Part shown: positions 47,981 to 55,869 of the stretch, piece after piece
How the letters are laid out: every line of letters starts with the position of its first letter
Position numbering within the stretch: position 1 is the first letter of the stretch
Source: Rhodococcus pseudokoreensis
GTDB taxonomy: Bacteria > Actinomycetota > Actinomycetes > Mycobacteriales > Mycobacteriaceae
Direction of reading: 5' to 3'
Assembly: GCF_017068395.1 (NCBI RefSeq)
Contig: NZ_CP070619.1
Location: forward strand, 3,596,001-3,660,000
DNA: 64,000 nt
Position numbers and translations under genes: made by a program
Notes under the pieces: model-generated
Databases searched by the model: none
What the model was told of the DNA's origin: nothing
What the model saw: the letters and a program-made list of their open reading frames with translations, nothing else

Positions 47981-49231
47981 ATGACCGACCACTCGCGCGG
48001 CCCACGGCTCCGTAGTCCACTGCGCGGACCGTGGCTGACCTCGGTATTCGGACTCGTACTGCTGATCGGGCTGCCCGTCGTCATCGTCACGGGACTGCTC
48101 TCCTACATCGCGTACGGGCCGCAATTCGGGCAGGCCCGGCCCGGCGACGTCGGCTGGCTGCACCTTCCGTATTTCGCGTGGCCCACCCGGCCGTCGTGGC
48201 TGTACCGGCTCACGCAGGGCCTGCACGTCGGGCTCGGACTGATCCTGGTGCCGATCGTGCTCGCCAAACTGTGGTCGGTGATCCCGAAACTGTTCGTGTT
48301 CCCGCCGGTGCGGTCACCGGCGCAGGCCCTCGAACGTCTGTCGCTGATCGCCCTGGTCGGCGGTGCGCTGTTCGAGATCATCACCGGGGTCCTGAACATC
48401 CAGTACGACTACATCTTCGGTTTCGACTTCTACACGGCGCACTACTGGGGCGCGTGGGTCTTCATCGCCGGGTTCGTGACGCACACGATCCTGAAGGTGC
48501 CGTTGATGGTGCGGTCGCTGCGGTCCCGCTCGTTCCGGGAAGTGCTGCGCACATCCCGCGCCGACACGCGGCCCGAACCGGCGGACGAGAACGGCCTCGT
48601 CGCCGAGGACCCTACCCCGGCCACGATCAGCAGGCGCGGCGCCCTCGCCCTCGTCGGTGGCGGCGCCGCGCTCGTCGCGGTGCTGTCGGTCGGGCAGACC
48701 ACCGGCGGGTTCCTGCGCAACGCCGCGCTGCTGCTGCCGCGCGGGCGCTCGTACGGCGACGGCCCCAACGACTTTCAGATCAACCGGACGGCCGCGGCCG
48801 CGCAGATCACCCCGGAGCAGACGGACAACACCTGGCGGCTGTCGGTGACGGGTGGCGCGGAACCGGTGCAGCTGAGCCGAAGTCAGCTGCGCGCGATGCC
48901 GTCGCACACCGCGTCCCTCCCGATCGCGTGCGTCGAGGGGTGGTCCACCGTCGAGACGTGGACCGGCGTGCGACTGCGTGACCTCGCGGACCTCGCGGGG
49001 GTGACGGCGTTCGGCTCGGCGAAGGTGACGTCGCTGGAGCGGTCCGGGGCGTTCAATCAGGCGGTGCTCACGGCCGATCAGGTGCGCGACTCCGACGCCC
49101 TGCTCGCCCTCGCGGTGAACGGCGCGGAAATCTCCCTCGACCACGGCTATCCCGCCCGGATCATCGTTCCCGCGCTGCCCGGTGTCCACAACACCAAATG
49201 GGTGCAGTCCATCGAATTCCGGGAGGCGTGA
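47981..49231 (+). CDS. membrane molybdopterin oxidoreductase with cytochrome b-like domain and internal twin-arginine motif
   Basis: 416-residue two-part protein. Residues 1-190 form four membrane helices of cytochrome b561/DsbD-like type with several His. Then S217-R218-R219-G starts a fifth helix (LALVGGGAALVAVLSVG), a Tat-like signal in the middle of the chain. The outer domain (about 265-416) has the sulfite-oxidase molybdopterin fold with the Mo-ligand Cys C317 in LPIACVEGW and SLDHGYPARIIVPA. This matches the actinobacterial class that uses Sec for helices 1-4 and Tat for helix 5 (Streptomyces SCO3746 type). The substrate is unknown. ATG chosen; the TTG three codons earlier is too close to GGAGGG. 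Confidence 0.88.
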   Translation: MTDHSRGPRLRSPLRGPWLTSVFGLVLLIGLPVVIVTGLLSYIAYGPQFGQARPGDVGWLHLPYFAWPTRPSWLYRLTQGLHVGLGLILVPIVLAKLWSVIPKLFVFPPVRSPAQALERLSLIALVGGALFEIITGVLNIQYDYIFGFDFYTAHYWGAWVFIAGFVTHTILKVPLMVRSLRSRSFREVLRTSRADTRPEPADENGLVAEDPTPATISRRGALALVGGGAALVAVLSVGQTTGGFLRNAALLLPRGRSYGDGPNDFQINRTAAAAQITPEQTDNTWRLSVTGGAEPVQLSRSQLRAMPSHTASLPIACVEGWSTVETWTGVRLRDLADLAGVTAFGSAKVTSLERSGAFNQAVLTADQVRDSDALLALAVNGAEISLDHGYPARIIVPALPGVHNTKWVQSIEFREA

Positions 49232-49232
49232 G

Positions 49233-49745
49233 ATGCGCCGATTCGCCCGCGTCTATGGAGCCGATCCGCTGCATCTGCTGGCGGTGCTGTTCACGTTCGC
49301 ACTCGCCGGGTACGCGGTGTCGGTGGTGGGTGTGCAGAATCTGTGGAATCCGGACGTGTGGTGGAAGTCGATCGCCGTGTGGTTCCTCGGTGCGGTGATC
49401 GCCCACGACCTCGTGCTGTTCCCGTTGTACGCGCTCGCCGACCGGTCTCTGACGTCGGGGCTGGACGCGGTGCGGGGGCGGAGGCGCCCACGGTCCCGGA
49501 CGGTTCCGGCGCTGAACTACATTCGTATACCGGCGCTCGCGTCCGGTCTGACGCTGCTGCTGTTCCTGCCGGGGATCATCGAGCAGGGCGCCGACGCGTA
49601 TCTTGCGGCGACGGGGTTGACGCAGGAACCGTATCTCGACCGCTGGCTGCTGCTCAGCGCCGCGTTCTTCGCGGTCTCCGCTGTCGCCTACGCCACCCGA
49701 CTCGCACTGTCCCGCAAAGACGGCGGCGCGGTGAGCCGGCCATGA
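49233..49745 (+). CDS. membrane protein of unknown function linked to the molybdoenzyme
   Basis: 170-residue protein with about four membrane helices (LHLLAVLFTFALAGYAVSVVG, WFLGAVIAHDLVLFPLYALAD, IPALASGLTLLLFLPGII, LLLSAAFFAVSAVAYAT). It starts one base after the molybdoenzyme stop with GGGAGG upstream, and its own stop overlaps the methyltransferase ATG. The family is not recognised by name. Co-translation suggests it is a partner or assembly factor for the membrane molybdoenzyme; that is inference. Confidence 0.75.
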   Translation: MRRFARVYGADPLHLLAVLFTFALAGYAVSVVGVQNLWNPDVWWKSIAVWFLGAVIAHDLVLFPLYALADRSLTSGLDAVRGRRRPRSRTVPALNYIRIPALASGLTLLLFLPGIIEQGADAYLAATGLTQEPYLDRWLLLSAAFFAVSAVAYATRLALSRKDGGAVSRP

Positions 49746-50401
49746 GGAAGACCGGGATGTCCACCGACCTTCTGCTGCGGCGGGCGTCGGCGGGGCTCCC
49801 GTGCTGGGTGCGTGATGCGACGGGAACGCGCCGCGCCCTGCCGCTCGACCGGTGGATGGGCGGCGCGTCGGCCTCGCTCGCCGATCGGATCGCCGACCGC
49901 GTGATGCTCGCGGGGTGTCACGGTGCGACCGTCGATCTCGGGTGCGGGCCGGGCCGGCTCACCGCGGCACTCGTGTCCGCCGGTGTCACCGCCCTGGGCG
50001 TCGATTCATCCGTCACGGCAGTGCAACTCACGATCCGCCGCGGCGGTGTTGCGTTGCACAGCGACATCTTCGCGCCGCTGCCGCGGTCGGGGAACTGGGA
50101 CCGGGTGCTGCTCGCCGACGGCAACATCGGCATCGGCGGCGAACCCGTGCGCGTGCTCAGCCGCGCGCGAGAACTGTTGCAACCACACGGAATTGTGATC
50201 GCCGAGGTGGATCCGCCGACCACTGCGGGGGTTCGCCGCGAACTCCTGCGCTGGGAGACGGAGCATCTCGCCGGAGACTGGTTCGCCTGGGCCAGTGTGG
50301 GCGTGGCCGCCGCGTCCGAGGTCGCCCGCGCGGCGGGGCTTCGGGTGATCGATGTTCTGCAGCATGCGAATCGGCACTTCGTGCGGATGGAATGGGCGTA
50401 A
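49742..50401 (+). CDS. class I SAM-dependent methyltransferase-fold protein
   Basis: 219-residue protein with the SAM-binding motif VDLGCGPGRLTAAL near residue 64, followed by ALGVDSS and a post-I acidic position, the Rossmann-like methyltransferase fold. Motif IV reads LLADGNIGIGGEP, so a small neutral substrate is possible. The ATG overlaps the stop of the preceding membrane protein gene (ATGA); a second ATG five codons on is possible. It forms one unit with the molybdoenzyme and membrane protein genes. The substrate is unknown; modification of a product of the oxidoreductase is speculation. Confidence 0.82.
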   Translation: MRKTGMSTDLLLRRASAGLPCWVRDATGTRRALPLDRWMGGASASLADRIADRVMLAGCHGATVDLGCGPGRLTAALVSAGVTALGVDSSVTAVQLTIRRGGVALHSDIFAPLPRSGNWDRVLLADGNIGIGGEPVRVLSRARELLQPHGIVIAEVDPPTTAGVRRELLRWETEHLAGDWFAWASVGVAAASEVARAAGLRVIDVLQHANRHFVRMEWA

Positions 50402-50488
50402 GAGCTCCCATCCGCCGGGGAAGCCGCGTCGAATACCTAGTGAACATCCACCCACCACCCCTTCCTCCGGAAAGGTTGTTTGATCATC

Positions 50489-51157
50489 ATGTCGAACTAT
50501 CGAAAAGCACTCGTAGCGGCGGCCATCGGCGCCCTGGCACTGACCCCGCTCGCGGCGTGCTCGAGCAATGACTCGAGTGCATCCTCGGATATGAGCGCAG
50601 CAGCATCCTCCCAGCCCGCACCCGTCGCCCAGGTCGACAACCTGACCGGGGTGAGTACCGCCGTCGCACTCGATCCCGGCTTCACCGGGGCGCTGACGAC
50701 GCTCGGCCTCACACCCGGAGTGGTGGGCTCGGCAACGCTCGCCGACGGATCGGTCAGCTTCCCGATCACCGGCGGCAACGTGAAGTACTGGGAGCCCGGC
50801 ACGGTCGACCCCTACGTCCAGGGCGAGATCATGCACGACGGCAGCGGATTGTCGCTGGCCGCACCGGGCACCGTCGTCGAACTCACCGATTTCACGATCG
50901 ATCCGGGCACGTCGCTCCTCACCGGCGACGTGAGTGTCAACGGTTCACCCGCGGCGACCGACGCGGTGTTGTTCGATCTCAACGGCCGCACGCTGAAGCC
51001 GCTGCAGACCGGACCGAACGACACGGCGATCCTGCAGGGCACCGAGGTCAAGGTCTCGGCGGACGCTGCAGGCCTGCTGAACCAGACGTTCAAGACCGAC
51101 GCCGTCACGCCGGGCCTGCTGGTCGGGATCGCCACCATCACGATCGCGACCAAGTGA
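50489..51157 (+). CDS. lipoprotein of unknown function
   Basis: 222-residue lipoprotein. The signal peptide ends in LAAC (C24), followed by a Ser/Ala/Asp linker and a beta-rich domain (about 55-222) with patterns such as VSFPITGGNVKYWEPG and VVELTDFTIDPGTSLLTGDV that recall all-beta carrier or HtaA-like domains. I cannot assign it to a family. It is the fourth co-oriented gene after the molybdoenzyme cluster, with an 87-bp gap that may carry its own promoter. The ATG giving MSNYRKAL is chosen; GGAAAGG lies farther upstream than usual. Confidence 0.7.
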   Translation: MSNYRKALVAAAIGALALTPLAACSSNDSSASSDMSAAASSQPAPVAQVDNLTGVSTAVALDPGFTGALTTLGLTPGVVGSATLADGSVSFPITGGNVKYWEPGTVDPYVQGEIMHDGSGLSLAAPGTVVELTDFTIDPGTSLLTGDVSVNGSPAATDAVLFDLNGRTLKPLQTGPNDTAILQGTEVKVSADAAGLLNQTFKTDAVTPGLLVGIATITIATK

Positions 51158-51195
51158 CCGTAGGCCCTCGCACGGCACCCCGGATGCGCCGGCCG

Positions 51196-52608
51196 TCACC
51201 AGTTCGTGAACAGCAGATGGTTGACGGCCAGCGCACCGGCGGCCTGCACGGCGAGCCAGAACCGATGGCTTCCGCGCGGCAGCACTGCGGGGGCGGCGAG
51301 GAGCCACCATTCGAACGGCAACCAGATCCGCTCGGTCTCCGCCTTGCTCAGCGCGCTCAGGTCGGCGATCACCACCGCGAGCAGCGCGGCGAGTACCAGG
51401 AGGGGGACCGGCGACAGCGCCCGCACCCGCGACCAGGCGAACGTTCGGGGCAGCGCGGCGGGCACCGCCAACCCGACCGCGCAGACCAGCGACGCGACGT
51501 TGGCCCAGCCCCAGTAGGCGAAGGGGCGGTCCGACGCGATGCCCTGGTAGTACCGTTCCTGCACCAACTGGTAGCCGTCGAACCACCAGAATCCGCACAG
51601 CGTGAACACGGCGGCCACCGCGAGCGCGCCGACCAGTGCGAACGCCAGCGGCCGGGCCGTGCGCGCGATCACCAGGACGGCGACCGCAGGTATCGCCATC
51701 AGCGTGAGCCCGTAGCTGAGGTAGACGCCGAATCCGAGCAGCACTCCCGCGGCCACGGCGACGAGCGCGGGGACCGGGACGGCACGGGTCGCCGACATCG
51801 CCAGCAGGGCGATTCCCCACGCGACCACGCCGGCGAACAGCGCGTCCGCCGACACCGCCACCCAGATCGCGGCGGGTGCGAGCACCAGGAACGGGGCCGC
51901 GCGGCGGGCCGTCGCCTCGTCGCCGAGCGCCCGGACGGCGACGATCACGGCGGCGCCGGCACTCGACCCGACCGCGACGCACAGCGCGGACGCCCACGCA
52001 CCGCCGTCGAGTCCGATCCGGTCGAGCCAGACGAACGTCAGCAGCGCACCGGGCGGGTGCCCGGACACATGGGTGGTCCACGAGTCGGGCTGCAGGTCCA
52101 GGATCCGGTCGGCGAAACCCCGCAGCGTCGCCGGGATGTCCGTGACACCGGGAACCTCGTGCAGGTACTCGTCGGTGGAGGTCAGGCGGTCGACGAATCC
52201 GCGCCGCCAGCCGTCGACCAGTGCCAGCGCCATCGCCCACAGGGCGGACCCGAGCCACACCCCGACCGTCAGGCGCCGCCACGATAGCGTCTGCGCCAGC
52301 CCGGGACCCCACACGACGACCGCCGCCGCGATGACGACGGCGACCGGGCTGCCCCACCCGAAGTGCACGTCGCGGAACCCGAACAGCGGCGCGGCGTCCG
52401 CGAAATCCCGCACACTCTTCGCGGTGCGGTTGACGATGGGGGTGATCGTCTCGTTTCCCAGGTACGGGACGACGAATGCGACCACCACGAGGACCAGGGC
52501 GAGCCCGGCGCCGACGAAGTCGCGGTAGAGGAAATTCCGCTCGCCGGTGCGCTGTGGGGATCCGATGACGTCATCTCCTTCGACGAAAGTCGCACTCGCG
52601 CCCAGCAT
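51196..52608 (-). CDS. polytopic membrane protein, probable GT-C-type glycosyltransferase
   Basis: 470-residue protein with about eleven hydrophobic helices. An early loop with DEYLHEVPGVTDIP and a later THVSGHPPGALLTFVWLDRIG resemble the first-loop and repeat features of GT-C polyprenol-phosphate mannosyl/arabinosyltransferases, but no DD/DE signature is certain. It lies beside genes equivalent to the Rv0535-Rv0540 block, where Rv0541c is a similar membrane protein. The ATG at 52608 lacks a ribosome site, and a GTG at 52647 is in frame. Its start is only 20 bp from the divergent MTA phosphorylase start. Enzymatic function is inferred. Confidence 0.72.
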   Translation of the reverse strand: MLGASATFVEGDDVIGSPQRTGERNFLYRDFVGAGLALVLVVVAFVVPYLGNETITPIVNRTAKSVRDFADAAPLFGFRDVHFGWGSPVAVVIAAAVVVWGPGLAQTLSWRRLTVGVWLGSALWAMALALVDGWRRGFVDRLTSTDEYLHEVPGVTDIPATLRGFADRILDLQPDSWTTHVSGHPPGALLTFVWLDRIGLDGGAWASALCVAVGSSAGAAVIVAVRALGDEATARRAAPFLVLAPAAIWVAVSADALFAGVVAWGIALLAMSATRAVPVPALVAVAAGVLLGFGVYLSYGLTLMAIPAVAVLVIARTARPLAFALVGALAVAAVFTLCGFWWFDGYQLVQERYYQGIASDRPFAYWGWANVASLVCAVGLAVPAALPRTFAWSRVRALSPVPLLVLAALLAVVIADLSALSKAETERIWLPFEWWLLAAPAVLPRGSHRFWLAVQAAGALAVNHLLFTNW

Positions 52609-52628
52609 AACGACGGAGGATGGAGCGT

Positions 52629-53435
52629 ATGACCGCAACGAGTTCACCCGACCCGGTCCGCGCGGACGTCGCCGTGATCGGAGGGAGCGGCTTCTACTCG
52701 TTCTTCGACGAGGGAGCCACCGAGACCACGATCGACACGCCGTACGGCAGCCCCAGCGCTCCGATCACGGTCGGCGACGTGGAGGGCAGGACGGTGGCGT
52801 TCCTCCCCCGCCACGGCGTCCGGCACGAGTTCGCTCCCCACACCATCCCGTACCGCGCGAACCTGTGGGCGCTGCGCACGCTGGGCGTGCAGCGGGTGTT
52901 CGCACCCTGCGCCGCCGGCAGCCTCACCCCGGACCTGGTAACGGGTTCGATGGTCGTGCCGGACCAACTGGTCGATCGCACCAGCGGCCGCGCGCAGACA
53001 TACTTCGACGGCGGCGGCGTCCACGTCCAGTTCGCCGACCCGTACTGCGCCGACCTGCGCAAGGCCGCCGCCCGGCCGGGCACCGTCGAGGGCGGTGTGC
53101 TGGTGGTGGTCGAGGGACCGCGGTTCTCGACCCGGGCCGAGAGCCTGTGGTTCGCCCGGCAGGGCTGGACCCTCGTCAACATGACGGGTCATCCCGAGGC
53201 GGTCCTCGCCCGAGAGCTCGAGATGTGCTACGCCACCATCGCTTTGGTCACCGATCTCGATGCGGGAATCGAGGCCGGCGACGGGGTGCGTGCCGTGGAC
53301 GTGTTCGCCGAGTTCCAGCGCAACCTCGGGTCATTGAAGACGCTGGTGCGGTCCGCGATCGCCGCCGCCCCCGAGGGTCCGTGCGACGCCTGCCGGGTCC
53401 ACGAGGGCGTGACCCTGCCGATCGAGTTGCCGTGA
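52629..53435 (+). CDS. S-methyl-5'-thioadenosine phosphorylase (PNP/MTAP family)
   Basis: 268-residue trimeric-type nucleoside phosphorylase. The phosphate loop region is VIGGSGFYSF, FLPRHGVRHEFAPHTIPYRANLWAL near 60 binds phosphate and substrate, VVVEGPRFSTRAES near 165 and VNMTGHPEAVLARELEMCY near 190 form the base site. It cleaves methylthioadenosine to methylthioribose-1-phosphate and adenine, the first step of methionine salvage; inosine-type substrates cannot be excluded. The ATG nine bases after GGAGG is chosen over the ATG three codons earlier, which abuts it. Matches Rv0535. GTGA overlap with the epimerase gene. Confidence 0.9.
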   Translation: MTATSSPDPVRADVAVIGGSGFYSFFDEGATETTIDTPYGSPSAPITVGDVEGRTVAFLPRHGVRHEFAPHTIPYRANLWALRTLGVQRVFAPCAAGSLTPDLVTGSMVVPDQLVDRTSGRAQTYFDGGGVHVQFADPYCADLRKAAARPGTVEGGVLVVVEGPRFSTRAESLWFARQGWTLVNMTGHPEAVLARELEMCYATIALVTDLDAGIEAGDGVRAVDVFAEFQRNLGSLKTLVRSAIAAAPEGPCDACRVHEGVTLPIELP

Positions 53436-54496
53436 CCGACCGCGTGCTCCTTACGGGCGCCGCCGGATTCATCGGCGGCCACGTCCGCACCGCGCTGGCC
53501 GAGGCCGGCCACGACGTCGTCGCCGTCGACGCACTGCTTCCGTCCGCGCACGGCGCCGGCGCCGAATCCCCGGACGGTGTGCGGCGTGCCGACGTGCGCG
53601 ACCTGCCCACCCTGACCGCGTTGCTCAGGGGTGTGGACGTGGTGTGCCATCAGGCCGCCGTCGTCGGCGCCGGGGTGGATGTGAGCGACGCCCCGGCCTA
53701 CGCCAGCCACAACGACCTCGGCACGGCGACACTGCTCGCCGCGATGCACGAGTCGGGTTGCCGCCGGCTGATACTCGCATCGTCGATGGTCGTCTACGGG
53801 GCGGGCCGGTACCGCAACGGGCGGGGCGAGTTCGTGGAACCGTCCGCCCGGCGGGCCGAGGACCTGGCGGCAGGGAACTTCGACGAGACGGACCCCGACA
53901 CGGGCGAACTCCTGGAGTGGGCACTCGTGGAGGAGAATTCGCCGCTGCGGCCGCGAAGTCTCTACGCCGCGAGCAAGGTGGCCCAGGAGAACTACGCTCT
54001 CGCCTGGGCGCTGGCCACCGGCGGATCCGTGACGGCGCTGCGCTACCACAACGTGTACGGCGACCGCATGCCGCGCAACACGCCGTACTCGGGAGTGGCG
54101 GCGATGTTCCGGTCCGCCCTCGAGGCCGGCGAACCACCGCGCGTGTTCGAGGATGGCAGGCAGACAAGGGATTTCGTGCACGTTCACGACGTCGCGGCGG
54201 CGAACGTGGCCGCGGCCGAGGCCGCACTGCCGGGATTCACAGCCTTCAACGTCTGCTCCGGACATCCGGTGACGATCGGCGAGGTGGCGGCGACGCTGGC
54301 CCGGTCCTACGGTGGCCCCGAACCCGTCGTCACCGGTGAGTACCGTCCCGGCGACGTCCGGCACATCGTCGCCGACCCCCGGCGGGCCCGGGAGCGGCTG
54401 GGGTTCCGGGCGAAGATCCTGCCCGACGAGGGGATTGCGGCGTTCGCGCACGCGCCCCTGCGGGACGCGGCGCCGGCGGGACCTCCCCGTGTCTGA
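53432..54496 (+). CDS. NAD-dependent sugar-nucleotide epimerase/dehydratase (GalE3-like)
   Basis: 354-residue extended short-chain dehydrogenase. It has the Rossmann motif LLTGAAGFIGGH, catalytic SSMVVYG followed by YAASK, and the family's RYHNVYGDR and RDFVHVHDVAAAN blocks. It likely acts on UDP- or dTDP-sugars. An acidic insertion around residues 140-165 (RAEDLAAGNFDETDPDTGE) is typical of Rv0536-like members. The GTG start overlaps the phosphorylase stop, and the end overlaps the glycosyltransferase gene by eight bases. Context suggests cell-envelope glycan synthesis. Confidence 0.88.
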   Translation: MTDRVLLTGAAGFIGGHVRTALAEAGHDVVAVDALLPSAHGAGAESPDGVRRADVRDLPTLTALLRGVDVVCHQAAVVGAGVDVSDAPAYASHNDLGTATLLAAMHESGCRRLILASSMVVYGAGRYRNGRGEFVEPSARRAEDLAAGNFDETDPDTGELLEWALVEENSPLRPRSLYAASKVAQENYALAWALATGGSVTALRYHNVYGDRMPRNTPYSGVAAMFRSALEAGEPPRVFEDGRQTRDFVHVHDVAAANVAAAEAALPGFTAFNVCSGHPVTIGEVAATLARSYGGPEPVVTGEYRPGDVRHIVADPRRARERLGFRAKILPDEGIAAFAHAPLRDAAPAGPPRV

Positions 54497-55151
54497 GCGT
54501 GCGCCGATCTCCGCGGGGGACGTCACCGTCGTGATCCCGTGCATGAACGAGGCCGGTTCGCTGCCCGGAGTGCTCGCCGCGGTGCCCCGCGACTACCGGA
54601 CGGTGGTGGTGGACAACAATTCCACGGACGACACCGCCGCGGTCGCGGCCGCCCACGGAGCGTCGGTGGTGCGGGAGCCCGTCCCGGGGTACGGTTCCGC
54701 CGTGCACGCAGGGGTGCTGGCGGCGCAGACCCGGGTGGTCTGCGTGCTGGACGGCGACGGCTCGATGGACCCCAGCGAACTCCCCATGCTGGTCGCCGCC
54801 CTGAACTCGGGTGCCGACCTCGCGGTGGGGCGGCGACGGGGAAAGTGGCTGCTGCACAGCAGGATCGGCAACGCCGTCCTCGCCGCCCGGCTCCGGCGCC
54901 GGTACGGGCTGCCGATCCACGACCTCGGGGCGATGCGAGCCGTCCGCAGGCAGGACCTTCTCGATCTGGGTGTCGACGACCGCAGGTCCGGCTACCCGCT
55001 GCAGCTTCTCGTGCTCGCGGGCCGCGCCCACTGGCGGGTCGTGGAGCAGGACATCACGTATCGCCCGCGCACCGCGGGCACGTCGAAGGTGTCGGGTTCA
55101 CTGAAGGGCACCGTCGTTGCCGTCCACGACTTCTGGAAGGTGATCGGGTGA
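54489..55151 (+). CDS. family 2 glycosyltransferase (polyprenyl-phosphate sugar synthase type)
   Basis: 220-residue GT2 enzyme with TVVIPCMNEAGSLPGVL at the start, TVVVDNNSTDDTAAVA near 40 and VVCVLDGDGSMDP near 82 (DxD site), then a conserved HDLGAMRAVRR segment near 145. No C-terminal membrane helices, so it is a soluble or peripheral dolichyl-phosphate-sugar-synthase-like protein, equivalent to Rv0539. It probably charges a lipid carrier for envelope glycan assembly. GTG start; stop overlaps the next gene (GTGA). Confidence 0.86.
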   Translation: MSERAPISAGDVTVVIPCMNEAGSLPGVLAAVPRDYRTVVVDNNSTDDTAAVAAAHGASVVREPVPGYGSAVHAGVLAAQTRVVCVLDGDGSMDPSELPMLVAALNSGADLAVGRRRGKWLLHSRIGNAVLAARLRRRYGLPIHDLGAMRAVRRQDLLDLGVDDRRSGYPLQLLVLAGRAHWRVVEQDITYRPRTAGTSKVSGSLKGTVVAVHDFWKVIG

Positions 55152-55822
55152 CCCTCGACGTCGCCGTACTCGTGGTCGCGAAGGCGCCGGTGCCCGGCTT
55201 CGCGAAGACCCGGCTCGCAAGGGACGTCGGCGACGCCCGGGCGGCAGCCCTCGCCGCCGCCTCCCTGCTGGACACGCTCGACGCCGTCGCCGGTGCCGGG
55301 GTGGCGCAGCGGGTGGTGGCGATGACCGGCGACCTCGGCCGCGCGGTCCGGGGCGGCGACATCGCCGCGACGCTGAGCAGATTCACCGTGGTGCCGCAGC
55401 GGGGTGAGAGTTTCGCGGAGCGGTTGGTGAACGCCCACGCCGACACGTTCGGCCGTTTCGGGCTGCCGATTCTCCAGATCGGAATGGACACACCGCAGGT
55501 GACGGCGGGACTGCTCGCCGAATCCGCGGACCGCCTCACCGCGCGGCAGGGCCGATGCGCCCTCGGGCTCGCGGAGGACGGCGGATGGTGGATCCTCGGT
55601 GTGCCCGATGCGGTTTCGGCGCGGGCGATACTCCCGGTTCCCACATCGAGTCCGGACACCGGGCGCCTCACCCGGGCCGCGCTGCTCGCCGCCGGCGCCG
55701 AGGTGCTGTCGCTGCCGACGCTCCGGGACGTCGATTACGCGGCCGACGTCGCCCCGGTCGCCGCGCTGTGCCCGGAGTCCAGCCGCTTCCGCCGTGAGTA
55801 CTTGTTAACGTCCGGCGGTTAA
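55148..55822 (+). CDS. DUF2064/TIGR04282-family glycosyltransferase-like protein
   Basis: 224-residue nucleotidyl/glycosyltransferase-like protein. The opening VAVLVVAKAPVPGFAKTRLA and the later LQIGMDTPQVTAGLL and LGLAEDGGWWILGV blocks are typical of DUF2064 (Rv0540). Members have a GT-A-like fold and are linked with arsenosugar or secondary-metabolite glycosylation in some bacteria; the role here is unknown. The C-terminus REYLLTSGG and the TAA stop are encoded by a type A palindrome, so the natural ending has been replaced. GTG start overlapping the GT2 stop. Confidence 0.83.
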   Translation: MTLDVAVLVVAKAPVPGFAKTRLARDVGDARAAALAAASLLDTLDAVAGAGVAQRVVAMTGDLGRAVRGGDIAATLSRFTVVPQRGESFAERLVNAHADTFGRFGLPILQIGMDTPQVTAGLLAESADRLTARQGRCALGLAEDGGWWILGVPDAVSARAILPVPTSSPDTGRLTRAALLAAGAEVLSLPTLRDVDYAADVAPVAALCPESSRFRREYLLTSGG

Positions 55823-55835
55823 CAAGTACTCACGG
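55792..55835. repeat. 40-nt palindromic element, type A (copy 5), encoding the end of the DUF2064 gene
   Basis: Core 55794-55833, identical to the core of the copy at 47853. Read in the upstream gene's frame it codes EYLLTSGG and then TAA. It is followed by a GC hairpin (GGGCGGC-GAA-GCCGCCC, 55834-55850) and a lone GTGAGTAC at 55851-55858, which looks like the start of a second, lost copy. Confidence 0.95.
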
Positions 55836-55869
55836 GCGGCGAAGCCGCCCGTGAGTACCATCGGAGTAG

